This document shows positions 1 through 8,594 of a stretch of 64,000 bases of DNA, one piece after another. Positions within the stretch are counted from its first letter, which is position 1, and the number at the start of each line of letters is the position of its first letter. The stretch is taken from assembly GCA_016791475.1 (NCBI GenBank), contig JAEUWI010000009.1, positions 100,269 to 164,268 of the forward strand, written 5' to 3'. The translations under genes were made by a program, and so were the position numbers. The notes under the pieces were generated by a model that did not search any database, was not told the origin of the DNA, and saw nothing but the letters and a program-made list of their open reading frames with translations. This stretch comes from Candidatus Hydrogenedentota bacterium. GTDB taxonomy: Bacteria > Hydrogenedentota > Hydrogenedentia > Hydrogenedentales > JAEUWI01.

Positions 1-765
1 TGTCTCGACGCGCTCAATGCGAAAGAATTCCTGGCCAATGGCGTCACCGCCCACCGGGGGGACTCCGGTGCATTCCCCGAAAACACCCTCCCGGCCATCG
101 AAAGCGCCTTGAAACTCGGCGCGGACTGGATTGAAATCGATGTCCAGCGATCGAAGGACGGCGCCCTCGTGGTCATCCACGACGAAAGCACCGGACGCAC
201 CGGCAATCGCGATATCCCCGTGGCATCCACCACCCTCCAGGAACTTCGCGCCGTGGACGTGGCCGCCGCGTTCCGCAAAGATAAAGGCCTCGATGAAACC
301 ACGTGCCCGCCCGAACCCATGCCCACGCTGCGCCAGGTGCTGATGCGCATCATCCGCCAGGAAAAAACCCGCCTCTCCATTCAGCCCAAGGCCGACGTGG
401 TGGACGAGGCCATCGCCCTGATCAAGGAAGTGAACGCCCAGGACTGGGTGGGCTTCAACGACGGCGACCTGGCAAAGATGAAGCGCGTGAAAGAGCTCGC
501 CCCCGAAATCCCCGTGTTCTGGGACCGCCCCGCCGACTTCCCGGCAGCACAGGACATCGCCACGGCGAAGGAACTGGGCTTCGAGTCCATCGTGGTCAAT
601 GCCGCCGGAGCCAGCCGGGAAATCATTGCCGCCATTATCGCCGCCGGCCTCGAATCCGGCGCGTGGACGGTAAACGATGAAAGCGAAATGAAGCGCCTGC
701 GGGACCTCGGCGTCAAGAGAATCTACACCGATTTTCCCGGCGCGCTGTTGGGAATCAAGAATTGA
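1..765 (+). CDS. Glycerophosphodiester phosphodiesterase family protein (5' truncated)
   Basis: The reading frame is open from base 1, so the N-terminus lies outside the window; 254 residues are visible. The GDPD signature is clear: His18-Arg19-Gly20 followed by PENT (26-29), then a Glu45-x-Asp47 metal pair and His60-Asp61 in VVIHD. The C-terminus carries the usual AWTVND and TDFPGALL segments. Family members hydrolyse glycerophosphodiesters to glycerol-3-phosphate and an alcohol in a TIM-barrel fold. One oddity: the later strand that normally reads (I/V)E(I/L)K, where Glu is a further metal ligand, reads SIQPK here, so Glu appears to be Gln. That may weaken activity or change the substrate. 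A 15-bp hairpin follows the stop. Confidence 0.88.
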   Translation, partial: CLDALNAKEFLANGVTAHRGDSGAFPENTLPAIESALKLGADWIEIDVQRSKDGALVVIHDESTGRTGNRDIPVASTTLQELRAVDVAAAFRKDKGLDETTCPPEPMPTLRQVLMRIIRQEKTRLSIQPKADVVDEAIALIKEVNAQDWVGFNDGDLAKMKRVKELAPEIPVFWDRPADFPAAQDIATAKELGFESIVVNAAGASREIIAAIIAAGLESGAWTVNDESEMKRLRDLGVKRIYTDFPGALLGIKN

Positions 766-814
766 GAGTAGTGAACGACGAATGAAATCACGCACGCAAC
801 GTGGCGCGAATGGA

Positions 815-848
815 AAATGGCGAGTCACCACCCGGTGACTCGCCATTT
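815..848. terminator. Bidirectional hairpin between convergent genes
   Basis: There is a 15-bp perfect inverted repeat (815-829 and 834-848) with a 4-base loop between the stop codons of the convergent GDPD and trypsin-fold genes. It has no long T-run on either side, so it is a hairpin in terminator position and not a canonical intrinsic terminator. Confidence 0.5.
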
Positions 849-862
849 CCAATTCGTAATTC

Positions 863-1648
863 TCAATTCTCTTTGTACGCCGGCACCTGCTTCGCCACCT
901 CCAGCACGTCCGCACCGGAAATCACCACGCTCGCCATATTGCTCTCGTATTCATCGGCCACGCCCATGCCATTCTGGGAGTTGGTCTTGAGCATTTTGGT
1001 CACATTGATACCGAGGCATTCGCCGGTAACTACGAAGACGGGCGCTCCGTGGCCCGCGTACTCGCCCACGAAGTAGGTCATTCGCGGCTTGTCCAGCACG
1101 GCATCAATTCGCAGCAACTGGGCCGTGGAAACGCGGTTGGCCACCTTGCCCAGCCGGTTCATCACGATGACCGGGTCAAAGGCCTTGGCCTGGGCGCCCG
1201 CCGCGAGATCCGTAAAGGGGCGTGGCTCCGCCGGCTTCTTCACCGGTCGGAGGAAGGCCAAATCCAGATCGCGGTCGCGAAGCACGATCTCCGCGTCTTC
1301 CTCTGCTTCGCCCCGGCGCACTTTCAGCGATGTAATCTCCGTCTTGCTGTCGAAGCCCTCTTCGCTGTTGGCATATTCTTCCATGAGCACCGAAGGATCC
1401 ACGACCATGAGCGAGGTCACCATCAAGCCCTCGGGCGAGATAACGGTCGCGGTAATATCCTGCGTGTATTCGTTCACATCCGACCCGCCGTCGTACGAGT
1501 AGGTCTCTTTCAGCGCGACCTTGACCGTCACCACCGCGGCATCGTTCTTGGCTACCGCGCCGCGCATGGCCTCGGCCAGGTCATCGGCGGGGACCGCCAG
1601 ACAGAAAGGAAGAGCGAGCAGGGCAGCGACAATGCTAATAGATTTCAT
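863..1648 (-). CDS. Secreted trypsin-fold (HtrA-like) protein without catalytic triad
   Basis: The 261-residue product begins with a signal peptide (about 1-21, ending FCLAVPA). The body follows the order of HtrA/DegP-type protease domains. A strand ITATVISPEGLMVTS (65-79) sits where HtrA has its gly-ser-gly strand and TNxHV. DRDLDLAFLR (125-134) matches the conserved D-x-DLAVL element. GHGAPVFVVTGECLGINV (199-216) matches GNSGGPL followed by GxVIGIN. The expected His is absent (TSLMV at 78-82) and the expected Ser is absent (GHGAPV), while the Asp region is kept. I read it as a secreted pseudoprotease that may bind misfolded peptides or a partner. It sits 10 bases downstream of the rluD-like gene on the same strand. 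The family assignment is inferred from motif order. Confidence 0.6.
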   Translation of the reverse strand: MKSISIVAALLALPFCLAVPADDLAEAMRGAVAKNDAAVVTVKVALKETYSYDGGSDVNEYTQDITATVISPEGLMVTSLMVVDPSVLMEEYANSEEGFDSKTEITSLKVRRGEAEEDAEIVLRDRDLDLAFLRPVKKPAEPRPFTDLAAGAQAKAFDPVIVMNRLGKVANRVSTAQLLRIDAVLDKPRMTYFVGEYAGHGAPVFVVTGECLGINVTKMLKTNSQNGMGVADEYESNMASVVISGADVLEVAKQVPAYKEN

Positions 1649-1658
1649 GAAATTTCCC

Positions 1659-2657
1659 TCAGGGTTCCGTTACGTTTCGGGGCGCTCCCTGCGCCGCCGC
1701 ATGCGATCTCAAGGCGTCCAGCGCCCGCTGGAAATCCTGCGGGGGCGGCACACTGAAAGTCAACCGTTCGCCCGTGACCGGGTGGGTCACGCCGAGCCGC
1801 TCCGCGTGGAGCGCCTGGCCGATCAGCCCGTCGAGCGCCGCTCGGGTTTCATCGCTGATGGGCCAACTCTTGTACTCCCGCTCGCCATAGACCGGGTCGC
1901 CCAGCACGGGCCGGCCCGCAAAGCGCATGTGCACGCGGATCTGGTGGGTACGCCCCGTCTCCAGTTGCAACCCGACGATCGACGCGATTCCGAAGCGCTC
2001 CAGCACCTCAAAATTGGTTACCGCTTCCTTCGCGCGAATACCCGTCACCGCCATGCGGCTGCGATCACTCAGGCTGCGGCCGATATTGGCGTTGATGCGG
2101 CCCCTATCCTCCTGAAACTCGCCCCGCACCAGGCACAAGTAGCGTCGGTCAAAGGTGTGGGCCGCGGCCTGCGCCGCCAGATGCCGGAAGGACCGCTCGT
2201 TCTTCGCCACCACCATGACGCCCGAAGTATCCCGGTCAAGGCGGTGCACGATGCCCGGACGGCCCATGTCGTCGCCCGCGCGCTGAAAATCCTTGCACCG
2301 AAACAGCACCGCGTTTACCAGCGTGCCGCTGTGGTGCCCTGGCGCGGGGTGGACCACCATGCCCGGCGCCTTGTTGACCATGATCAGCTCGCTGTCTTCG
2401 TAGAGAATATCCAGCGGAATATCTTCCGGCTCCGGCCACGCCGAAGGGGACGGCGGCAAGTCCACCGTTACCACTTCATCCAGCGCCATCGTCCGACTCG
2501 GCTTCGTGCAGACATGCTCGTTCACCTTGACGAGCTCGTCCTTAATTAGCTTCTTGATATAGGAGCGCGATGAGTCCTCTAGCGCCTCCGCAAGAAATAC
2601 GTCAAGCCGAAGACCGACGTGCTCCTCCTCCACTGTAATTTCTATCAACTCATTCAA
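1659..2657 (-). CDS. rluD: RluD-type 23S rRNA pseudouridine synthase
   Basis: The product has 332 residues in RluA/RluD family architecture. An N-terminal S4 RNA-binding domain (about 15-65, with RLDVFLAEAL and SRSYIKKLI) precedes the catalytic domain. The active-site motif HRLDRDTSG lies at 138-146, with Asp141 as the expected nucleophile. Further family signatures are VVHPAPGH, GRTHQIRVHM and LGDPVYG. RluD acts on helix 69 of 23S rRNA; RluC or RluA specificity cannot be excluded from sequence alone. The start is uncertain: the frame opens with TTG at 2657, a GTG lies a few codons inside, and neither has a strong ribosome-binding site. Confidence 0.88.
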   Translation of the reverse strand: MNELIEITVEEEHVGLRLDVFLAEALEDSSRSYIKKLIKDELVKVNEHVCTKPSRTMALDEVVTVDLPPSPSAWPEPEDIPLDILYEDSELIMVNKAPGMVVHPAPGHHSGTLVNAVLFRCKDFQRAGDDMGRPGIVHRLDRDTSGVMVVAKNERSFRHLAAQAAAHTFDRRYLCLVRGEFQEDRGRINANIGRSLSDRSRMAVTGIRAKEAVTNFEVLERFGIASIVGLQLETGRTHQIRVHMRFAGRPVLGDPVYGEREYKSWPISDETRAALDGLIGQALHAERLGVTHPVTGERLTFSVPPPQDFQRALDALRSHAAAQGAPRNVTEP

Positions 2658-2704
2658 AGTAATCGCTGCTTTCGTAAGTTCCGTGACAAAAGTTTCGTGC
2701 GCCC

Positions 2705-2742
2705 CTGCAAGATCGGTCCGATCCGTCTGATCGGTCCGAAGC
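2705..2742. repeat. Short direct repeat upstream of rluD-like gene
   Basis: GATCGGTCCGA occurs twice around a diverged GATCCGTCT segment, giving a 10- to 11-base periodic stretch in the gap between two minus-strand genes. It is one of several simple-repeat patches confined to intergenic DNA in this window. Confidence 0.5.
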
Positions 2743-2758
2743 TACAGACTCCCCGCCT

Positions 2759-3220
2759 TCATCCTTCATGAATATCTCGAAAATGCATCACCGCCGCCAT
2801 GAAATCATCGCCCAGAAACTGGGGCAGATAGTCCCCCGCTTCTTCCGCCTCCACCCGCGCGGCCACGTCTGTAATCGCCTTCGCCAGCAAATCCACCATG
2901 GCACACCACAGGTCATAATTCGCGCGCCAGAAGGACGTGTCCGCCTCCAGCAGGGCCACCAGCAGGTCGCCCTCGTGGGCGCCCGCCTTCAAGAAGGGGT
3001 CGCCCATCATCCGCGCGATGGCCGCTGGCACCGTGAAGCGCAGGCTCACCCGCCACTGGATGAGTTGCATCAGTTCTGCGGGTGTCAATCGCCGCACTGG
3101 CTTCGTCACCAGTCCATGGGCATGGCGCGGCGCGTCAAACTCCTCGGGATCAAACGACCAGCCCTCCTCCTCCAGCTCGGCCAGAGATCGGGAAGCATCA
3201 AAAGAAATGGGGGGTACCAT
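2759..3220 (-). CDS. CdiI-like contact-dependent inhibition immunity family protein
   Basis: The product has 153 residues. It shows the pattern of the CdiI_3-type immunity family: SLAELEEEGW near the N-terminus, then HGLVTKPVRRLTPAEL, LIQWRVSLRFTVPAAI and DPFLKAGAHEGDLLVALL ending in a conserved FW. I chose the ATG at 3220 (MVPPISFD) because GCAGG lies 7 bases upstream and the family similarity starts just inside it. The open frame runs further upstream only because it reads through the 9-bp tandem repeat, which would add an implausible Trp-Val-Leu stretch. No CdiA or other polymorphic toxin lies nearby, so the gene is an orphan and may protect against toxins of neighbouring cells. The family call is from memory of the pattern. 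Confidence 0.65.
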   Translation of the reverse strand: MVPPISFDASRSLAELEEEGWSFDPEEFDAPRHAHGLVTKPVRRLTPAELMQLIQWRVSLRFTVPAAIARMMGDPFLKAGAHEGDLLVALLEADTSFWRANYDLWCAMVDLLAKAITDVAARVEAEEAGDYLPQFLGDDFMAAVMHFRDIHEG

Positions 3221-3320
3221 GGAAAAGCCTGCTCCGCTCAAGGTGGGCCGCCAGCGCAACTCCAGAGCGCCAGCGTGCCCTATCATACCACGCCGGACCC
3301 CACGAATGCCGGAATCGACC

Positions 3321-3429
3321 CACACGGCCCACACGGCCCACACGACCCACACGACCCATAAGACCCATAAGACCCATAAGACCCATAAGACCCATAAGAC
3401 CCATAAGACCCATAAGACCCATAAGACCC
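3321..3429. repeat. 9-bp tandem repeat array (ATAAGACCC and variants)
   Basis: About four diverged 9-mers (ACACGGCCC, ACACGACCC) run into eight exact copies of ATAAGACCC (3358-3429). The array lies between the CdiI-like gene and the ABC exporter. The same GACCCATAAGACCC core recurs as single copies at about 5976-5988 and 13671-13692, always between genes. Confidence 0.9.
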
Positions 3430-3506
3430 ATTCCACCGCCCGGCCGAACTCTGCTATGATCACCCCGCATCGCGGCGGCAGCCCCATCCCGCGCAACGGA
3501 GACACG

Positions 3507-4273
<767 letters not shown>

Positions 4274-4274
<1 letters not shown>

Positions 4275-5938
4275 TGCGCTACCTCCAGGCCCTGGCCATA
4301 CTTCAGTTTCACCTCATGCGCCATAGCGTCACCGGCGGCAAGCTTGTGGCCTATTTCGTCATCGGTGTCCTCGGCACCGGGGCGCTTTTCTTCGCCGGAG
4401 GCCTCGCCTGGCTCTTCCACTATCTCGGAGCGACCTGGTTCCCACGACAGCCCCCCGAGTTGGCCCTCGTCGCCCTGAACCTTCTCCTCCTGATCTATCT
4501 CGTCGGCTGGTTTTGGGGACTCGCCATGGAGGTGCAGCGCTCCGATCTCATCGATGTTCGGAAGATGCTCTACTTCCCCGTACCCATTGCTGTCATCAAT
4601 GCCATCAACTTCATCCTCTCCCTTTTCGGCATCACCTCGTTGCTCTATGTGGCCGCCGCCCTCGGCCTGTTGACCGGCGTCTATTCCAGCACCGGTGGTG
4701 GGCTGATCGCGGGCTTGGGCGCGGCCGCCGCCTTCTTCTTCACCGCCGCGGCCTGGGCCTGGTGCCTCCGCGGCCTCATGACGGTCTGGATGGAGAACAA
4801 ACGTCGGCGGCGCCTGATCATGAGCATTCTCCCGCTCTTTTTCATGGCGGGCGGCTTCATGCCCATGATCCTATCCAATACCCTGGGCCAGAGCGGCGCC
4901 AGCGACTCCACCGTGCGCCGCCTCCTCGAGCCCGATCAGTTCGTGTGGGTCGAACGCTTTTCCGCCATCACCCCAACCGGATGGGCGGCCCTCGCCCTGA
5001 ACCGCGTCATCACCGGCGAAGGCCCCTTCTTCCTCCCCCTGATTGCCCTCGTCGCCCTGGGCGGCATCGGCTACTACCTGGGCCACCGCCTGACGCTCCG
5101 CTATTGCTTCGCCGCCGGAAACACCGCCGGGCCCCGCACCGTCGGTGGAAAACCCCTCAAAGCCCCCTTGACGGCCCGGCGAATCCCGGGTTTAGGCGAC
5201 GAGACCGCCGCCCTCGCCCTGGCCGCATTCCTCAGCTTTACACGCCACCCCCAGATGCGTACCCTCCTCCTGGCCCCCCTCGGCATGATTATCCTGCTCG
5301 CCATCGCCAATAGCCGTTCCCTCTTCTTCGGACAGGAGCTCGGGCTGCCCGTCATCGTCATCATGTGGCCCTTCTTCATGTTCAGCGCTTTCTTCTTCAA
5401 CCTGTTCGGCATGGACGCCCGCGGATTCCGCGCCATCATGATGCTCCCCATCGCGCGCCACCGCGTCCTCCTGGCCTACCACCTCGCCCTGCTGCCCCTC
5501 GCCGGTGGCATGGGCCTCCTCTTCGCCCTCCTGGCCGCATGGTACTTCTCCCTCGACCCCCAGACCGTCGCCGTATGCCTGCTGCAGGTCGCCCAGCTCT
5601 TCCTCCTCTTTACCCTCGCGGGCAGCTTCGTCTCCATCTACGCCCCCTTCGCCATGAGCCGCAACATGATGCGCGGCCAGCACTCCCGTTCCCTTCTCGT
5701 CGGCATTCTCATGCCCTTCATTGTCGCCATCCTCGTCCTCCCCTCCTCGGCCTGCCTCCTCATCGACGGCATCGCCAACCGCTGGGGCTTCGCCGACTTC
5801 CCGGCCGGACTCACCCTCTCCGTGGCCTTTATCCTCCTCACCCTCGTCGCTTACCCCTTCGCCCTGCGGCACGCCGGCGACCTCCTCCTCCTGCGCGAAC
5901 AACGCATCCTCGCCAATCTGCAGAAAACCGCCGAATAA
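4274..5938 (+). CDS. ABC transporter permease (ABC-2-like, 554 aa)
   Basis: This large membrane protein has about a dozen hydrophobic segments, for example YFVIGVLGTGALFF near residue 30, and clusters around 75-150, 190, 250, 330-380 and 400-530. It overlaps the ATPase gene by one base (TGATG), so the two form one transporter. It is about twice the length of a typical ABC-2 permease, which suggests a fused pair of six-helix halves as in other 500-600 residue putative ABC exporters. No substrate-binding domain or second permease is present. A GCCCAC hexamer repeat begins immediately after the stop. Confidence 0.85.
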
Positions 5939-5940
5939 CC

Positions 5941-5990
5941 TCCGCCACGCCCACGCCCACGCCCATGCCCACGCCCATAAGACCCATGCC
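5941..5990. repeat. Hexanucleotide repeat plus ATAAGACCC unit
   Basis: After the permease stop there are about five tandem copies of a CACGCC/CATGCC hexamer followed by one CCCATAAGACCCAT unit. That unit is the same as in the array at 3.3 kb. Confidence 0.75.
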
Positions 5991-6053
5991 AAAATTCATG
6001 GTATAATTCCAGCGGACTGCACACGGCGTGCAATTCCAGAAAGCGAGTACACC

Positions 6054-6191
6054 ATGAGCCACTCACGCGACAAAGGCAAACACGAAAACAAAAAGAAGCC
6101 CGCTCACACCCTCAAGGAAAAGCGGAAAATAAAACACGAGAAAAAGGTGCCCCACCCCCAGGAGGTCGTGGCCAACATTCAGTCGCACTGA
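6054..6191 (+). CDS. Small lysine-rich hypothetical protein (45 aa)
   Basis: An ATG-initiated frame encodes a 45-residue, strongly basic peptide (MSHSRDKGKHENKKK at the start, then KEKRKIKHEKK). TATAAT lies at 6002-6007, about 47 bases upstream of the ATG, in promoter position. The ribosome-binding site is weak. I recognise no family. The composition would suit a nucleic-acid-binding peptide. It could also be a chance ORF, although its A-rich codons stand out against the GC-rich surroundings. Confidence 0.4.
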   Translation: MSHSRDKGKHENKKKPAHTLKEKRKIKHEKKVPHPQEVVANIQSH

Positions 6192-6505
6192 GCGACACAC
6201 TGTCGACCCATCCCCGGCCCCGATCGATCGGAGTCCCCCTGCCTGACCTGACGTAGCAATGTCGCACAGCAGGCCTGAGGTGAGGTGGGCTTTTTTGTTT
6301 TTTCCACCCGCGCCCGATTCCTTTTCCTCGCGGTCGCTCGATAATTCAAGGCACCCTGGGGACGTACCGCCGCACGGGCACGAAACCAGGGGATGAAAAG
6401 CGAAGGGCAAAACAAGCCCCTCGAAGCCGTCATGGGCAAGCCCTACCCAGTGCCAGTCAGTGTGGCCCACATCCCGGCCTGACGTTGTCTGAACCCGAAC
6501 GAGTA

Positions 6506-6542
6506 CCTTGCAAATTGAATATCCAATATTCAATTTGCAAGG
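6506..6542. repeat. 17-bp perfect inverted repeat with 3-base loop
   Basis: The left arm is CCTTGCAAATTGAATAT (6506-6522), the loop is CCA, and the right arm is the exact reverse complement (6526-6542). It lies 14 bases beyond the stop of the displaced hemB 3' fragment. It is AT-rich compared with its surroundings and has no T-run, so it may be a MITE remnant, an mRNA-stabilising hairpin or an island end. Confidence 0.8.
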
Positions 6543-6556
6543 CGGGTACCTGAACT

Positions 6557-6814
<258 letters not shown>

Positions 6815-6872
6815 CTAAGGGTAAACGTGAGTCTGAAGGTTTGCAGGGAAAGTTTCGTATGGGGATTGGTAA

Positions 6873-8069
6873 GTGCCTGGCGTAAACCCAGAAATACTCC
6901 GATGGGCAAGGGAAAGCGCGGGATTGGACGCGGAAAGCGCCGCCCGGAAGATCGCCCTGAATCCCGCAAGGGGACTGTCGGGGCAAGAGCGACTCGCGCA
7001 GCTCGAGTCCGGCGCGGAGCGCCCTTCTCGCAAGCAGCTCGTAGAGATGGCGAAGCATTACCACCGTCCGCTATTGACCTTCTACTTGCCGGCCCCGCCC
7101 CGCCGCGGGGATCGTGGCGAAGACTTTCGTTCACTGTCGGCTGCTCAGCCCAGAACCGACGACGCTATTCTAGACGCCCTACTTCGTGACATTCGAGCGC
7201 GGCAAGGTATCGTTCGAGCCATGCTGGAAGCCGAGGAAGAGGCGGCACATCTTCCTTTTGTCGGTTCGGTGAAACTCTCGGACGGGGTCGATGCCGTCGC
7301 TTCGTCTATAGCGCGCACTATTAATTTTTCCCTCGACCGATTTCGACAGGCGCCGTCACCCCAGGCCGCTTTTTCCATATTGCGAGACGCGGCGGAAGAA
7401 GCCGGTGTTTTTGTTCTCCTCAAGAATGACCTCGGGAGCCACCATACAAGTATCGACGTCCAGGTTTTTCGAGGCTTTGCGTTGGCCGATCCAATTGCGC
7501 CAATCGTGGTGGTCAATGGTCAAGATGCAAAGACTGCGTTGTCCTTCACGCTACTTCACGAGTTGACGCACCTTTGGCTCGGACGTAGCGGCGTCAGCGG
7601 AACCGATTCCGAAACTGCAATCGAACAATTCTCCAATGACGTTGCAAGTGAGATACTCCTGCCAAAAGGGGAGCTTGGCCACTTGCACCTCAACACACAA
7701 ATTACGCTGGAAGAGTTGGCGACAATCATCACGTCCTTCGCCAGAGGTAGAAACCTCAGCAGTTCCATGGTCGCCTATAAACTTCTGCGTACTAACGCTA
7801 TTTCCACCTCCCGTTGGCGGGAGCTATCGGGCTACTTCCGTAATTGTTGGCTCGCCGAGCAACGAAAGAGACGAGAGCGCGACAAAGAAAAGGAGGGCGG
7901 CCCGGATGCCAACAGGGTCGCGCGATATCGGCTCGGAAACCGCCTAATCAGGCTAACGGGACGGATGGTGCGTTCGGGGGCGCTCTCTACTTCAAAGGCC
8001 GGAATCCTTCTCGGAGTCAAGGGCAAGCGAGTCGAAGCCATCCTGCGCGCGGGCGGCGGAGAGTCATAG
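6873..8069 (+). CDS. XRE-family / ImmA-IrrE metallopeptidase domain protein
   Basis: The product has 398 residues and uses GTG at 6873 with GGGGAT about 8 bases upstream. A helix-turn-helix domain (about 8-70: ILRWARESAGLD, then LAQLESGAERPSRKQL) is followed by an ImmA/IrrE (COG2856) domain with the zinc motif HELTH at 229-233. Such proteins bind DNA through the HTH and cleave a partner or regulator; next to a DUF4411 gene they act as the antitoxin/regulator half of a toxin-antitoxin-like module. The DUF4411 gene follows after 21 bases, probably in one transcript. Codon use is less GC-biased than in the flanking hem genes, and the pair is bracketed by hemB 3'-end copies, pointing to horizontal gain. 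Confidence 0.88.
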   Translation: MPGVNPEILRWARESAGLDAESAARKIALNPARGLSGQERLAQLESGAERPSRKQLVEMAKHYHRPLLTFYLPAPPRRGDRGEDFRSLSAAQPRTDDAILDALLRDIRARQGIVRAMLEAEEEAAHLPFVGSVKLSDGVDAVASSIARTINFSLDRFRQAPSPQAAFSILRDAAEEAGVFVLLKNDLGSHHTSIDVQVFRGFALADPIAPIVVVNGQDAKTALSFTLLHELTHLWLGRSGVSGTDSETAIEQFSNDVASEILLPKGELGHLHLNTQITLEELATIITSFARGRNLSSSMVAYKLLRTNAISTSRWRELSGYFRNCWLAEQRKRRERDKEKEGGPDANRVARYRLGNRLIRLTGRMVRSGALSTSKAGILLGVKGKRVEAILRAGGGES

Positions 8070-8090
8070 CACGGAACCTGGGGGCGACTG

Positions 8091-8591
8091 ATGCTTTACC
8101 TTATCGATGCGAACGTCCTTATCGACGCGAACCGAGATTACTACCCGCTCAGCCGAATACCCGAGTTTTGGGAGTGGTTGCTGTACATGGGGAGGACAGG
8201 AAACATCAAGATCCCGCGCGAAATCTTGGAAGAAGTGACGGGGGACACTGCCGGACTTCCGAATTGGCTGCGACGACCAGAATCAAAGGAAGCGCTTCTG
8301 CTCGAGGAGGAGGCCGACCCCGTTTTTGTTTCTCGCGTGGTCTACGAAGGTTACGCAACGGACCTTACGGAAGACGAGATCGAAAAACTGGGCCGCGACC
8401 CCTTCCTCATTGCGTATGGGCTCGTTGATCCAGCCTGTCGATGTGTTGTCACCACGGAAAGCTCGAAGCCTTCGAAGTTGCGCGCCAACCGTCACATACC
8501 CGATGTTTGCAGAAGTCTTGGGGTCTCTTGTTGCAACACGTTCAACATGTTGCACGAACTCGATTTCCGAACAGACTGGGGTGATCTCTAA
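8091..8591 (+). CDS. DUF4411 PIN-like toxin
   Basis: The product has 166 residues. It opens with the PIN-type motif LYLIDANVLIDANRDYY, giving acidic residues at Asp6 and Asp12, and has a second acidic site in LGRDPFLIAYGL. It ends with VVTTESS and a cysteine-bearing LGVSCCNTFNML segment, all typical of DUF4411. PIN-fold proteins are metal-dependent ribonucleases; DUF4411 is predicted to be the toxin partner of COG2856/XRE antitoxins. It lies 21 bases after its presumed partner and ends only 3 bases from the hemB stop, which marks the island junction. Confidence 0.85.
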   Translation: MLYLIDANVLIDANRDYYPLSRIPEFWEWLLYMGRTGNIKIPREILEEVTGDTAGLPNWLRRPESKEALLLEEEADPVFVSRVVYEGYATDLTEDEIEKLGRDPFLIAYGLVDPACRCVVTTESSKPSKLRANRHIPDVCRSLGVSCCNTFNMLHELDFRTDWGDL

Positions 8592-8594
8592 ACC

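Noticed and set aside
3321..3505. N-terminal extension of the CdiI-like protein with a Trp-Val-Leu repeat
   Set aside because: It comes from reading the 9-bp array in frame. Family similarity begins at the internal ATG at 3220, which has its own ribosome-binding site.
2937..3506. Long N-terminal extension of the ABC ATPase
   Set aside because: It would encode Thr-His-Lys repeats from the tandem array and the antisense of the CdiI-like gene; the normal ATPase start is at 3507.
5192..5992. 266-codon minus-strand ORF opposite the ABC permease
   Set aside because: It is Glu/Gly-rich, produced by third-position GC bias opposite the permease, and its start lies within the hexamer repeat.
6270..6305. 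Intrinsic terminator before the T-rich run near 6290
   Set aside because: A T-run is present, but no convincing GC-rich stem precedes it.
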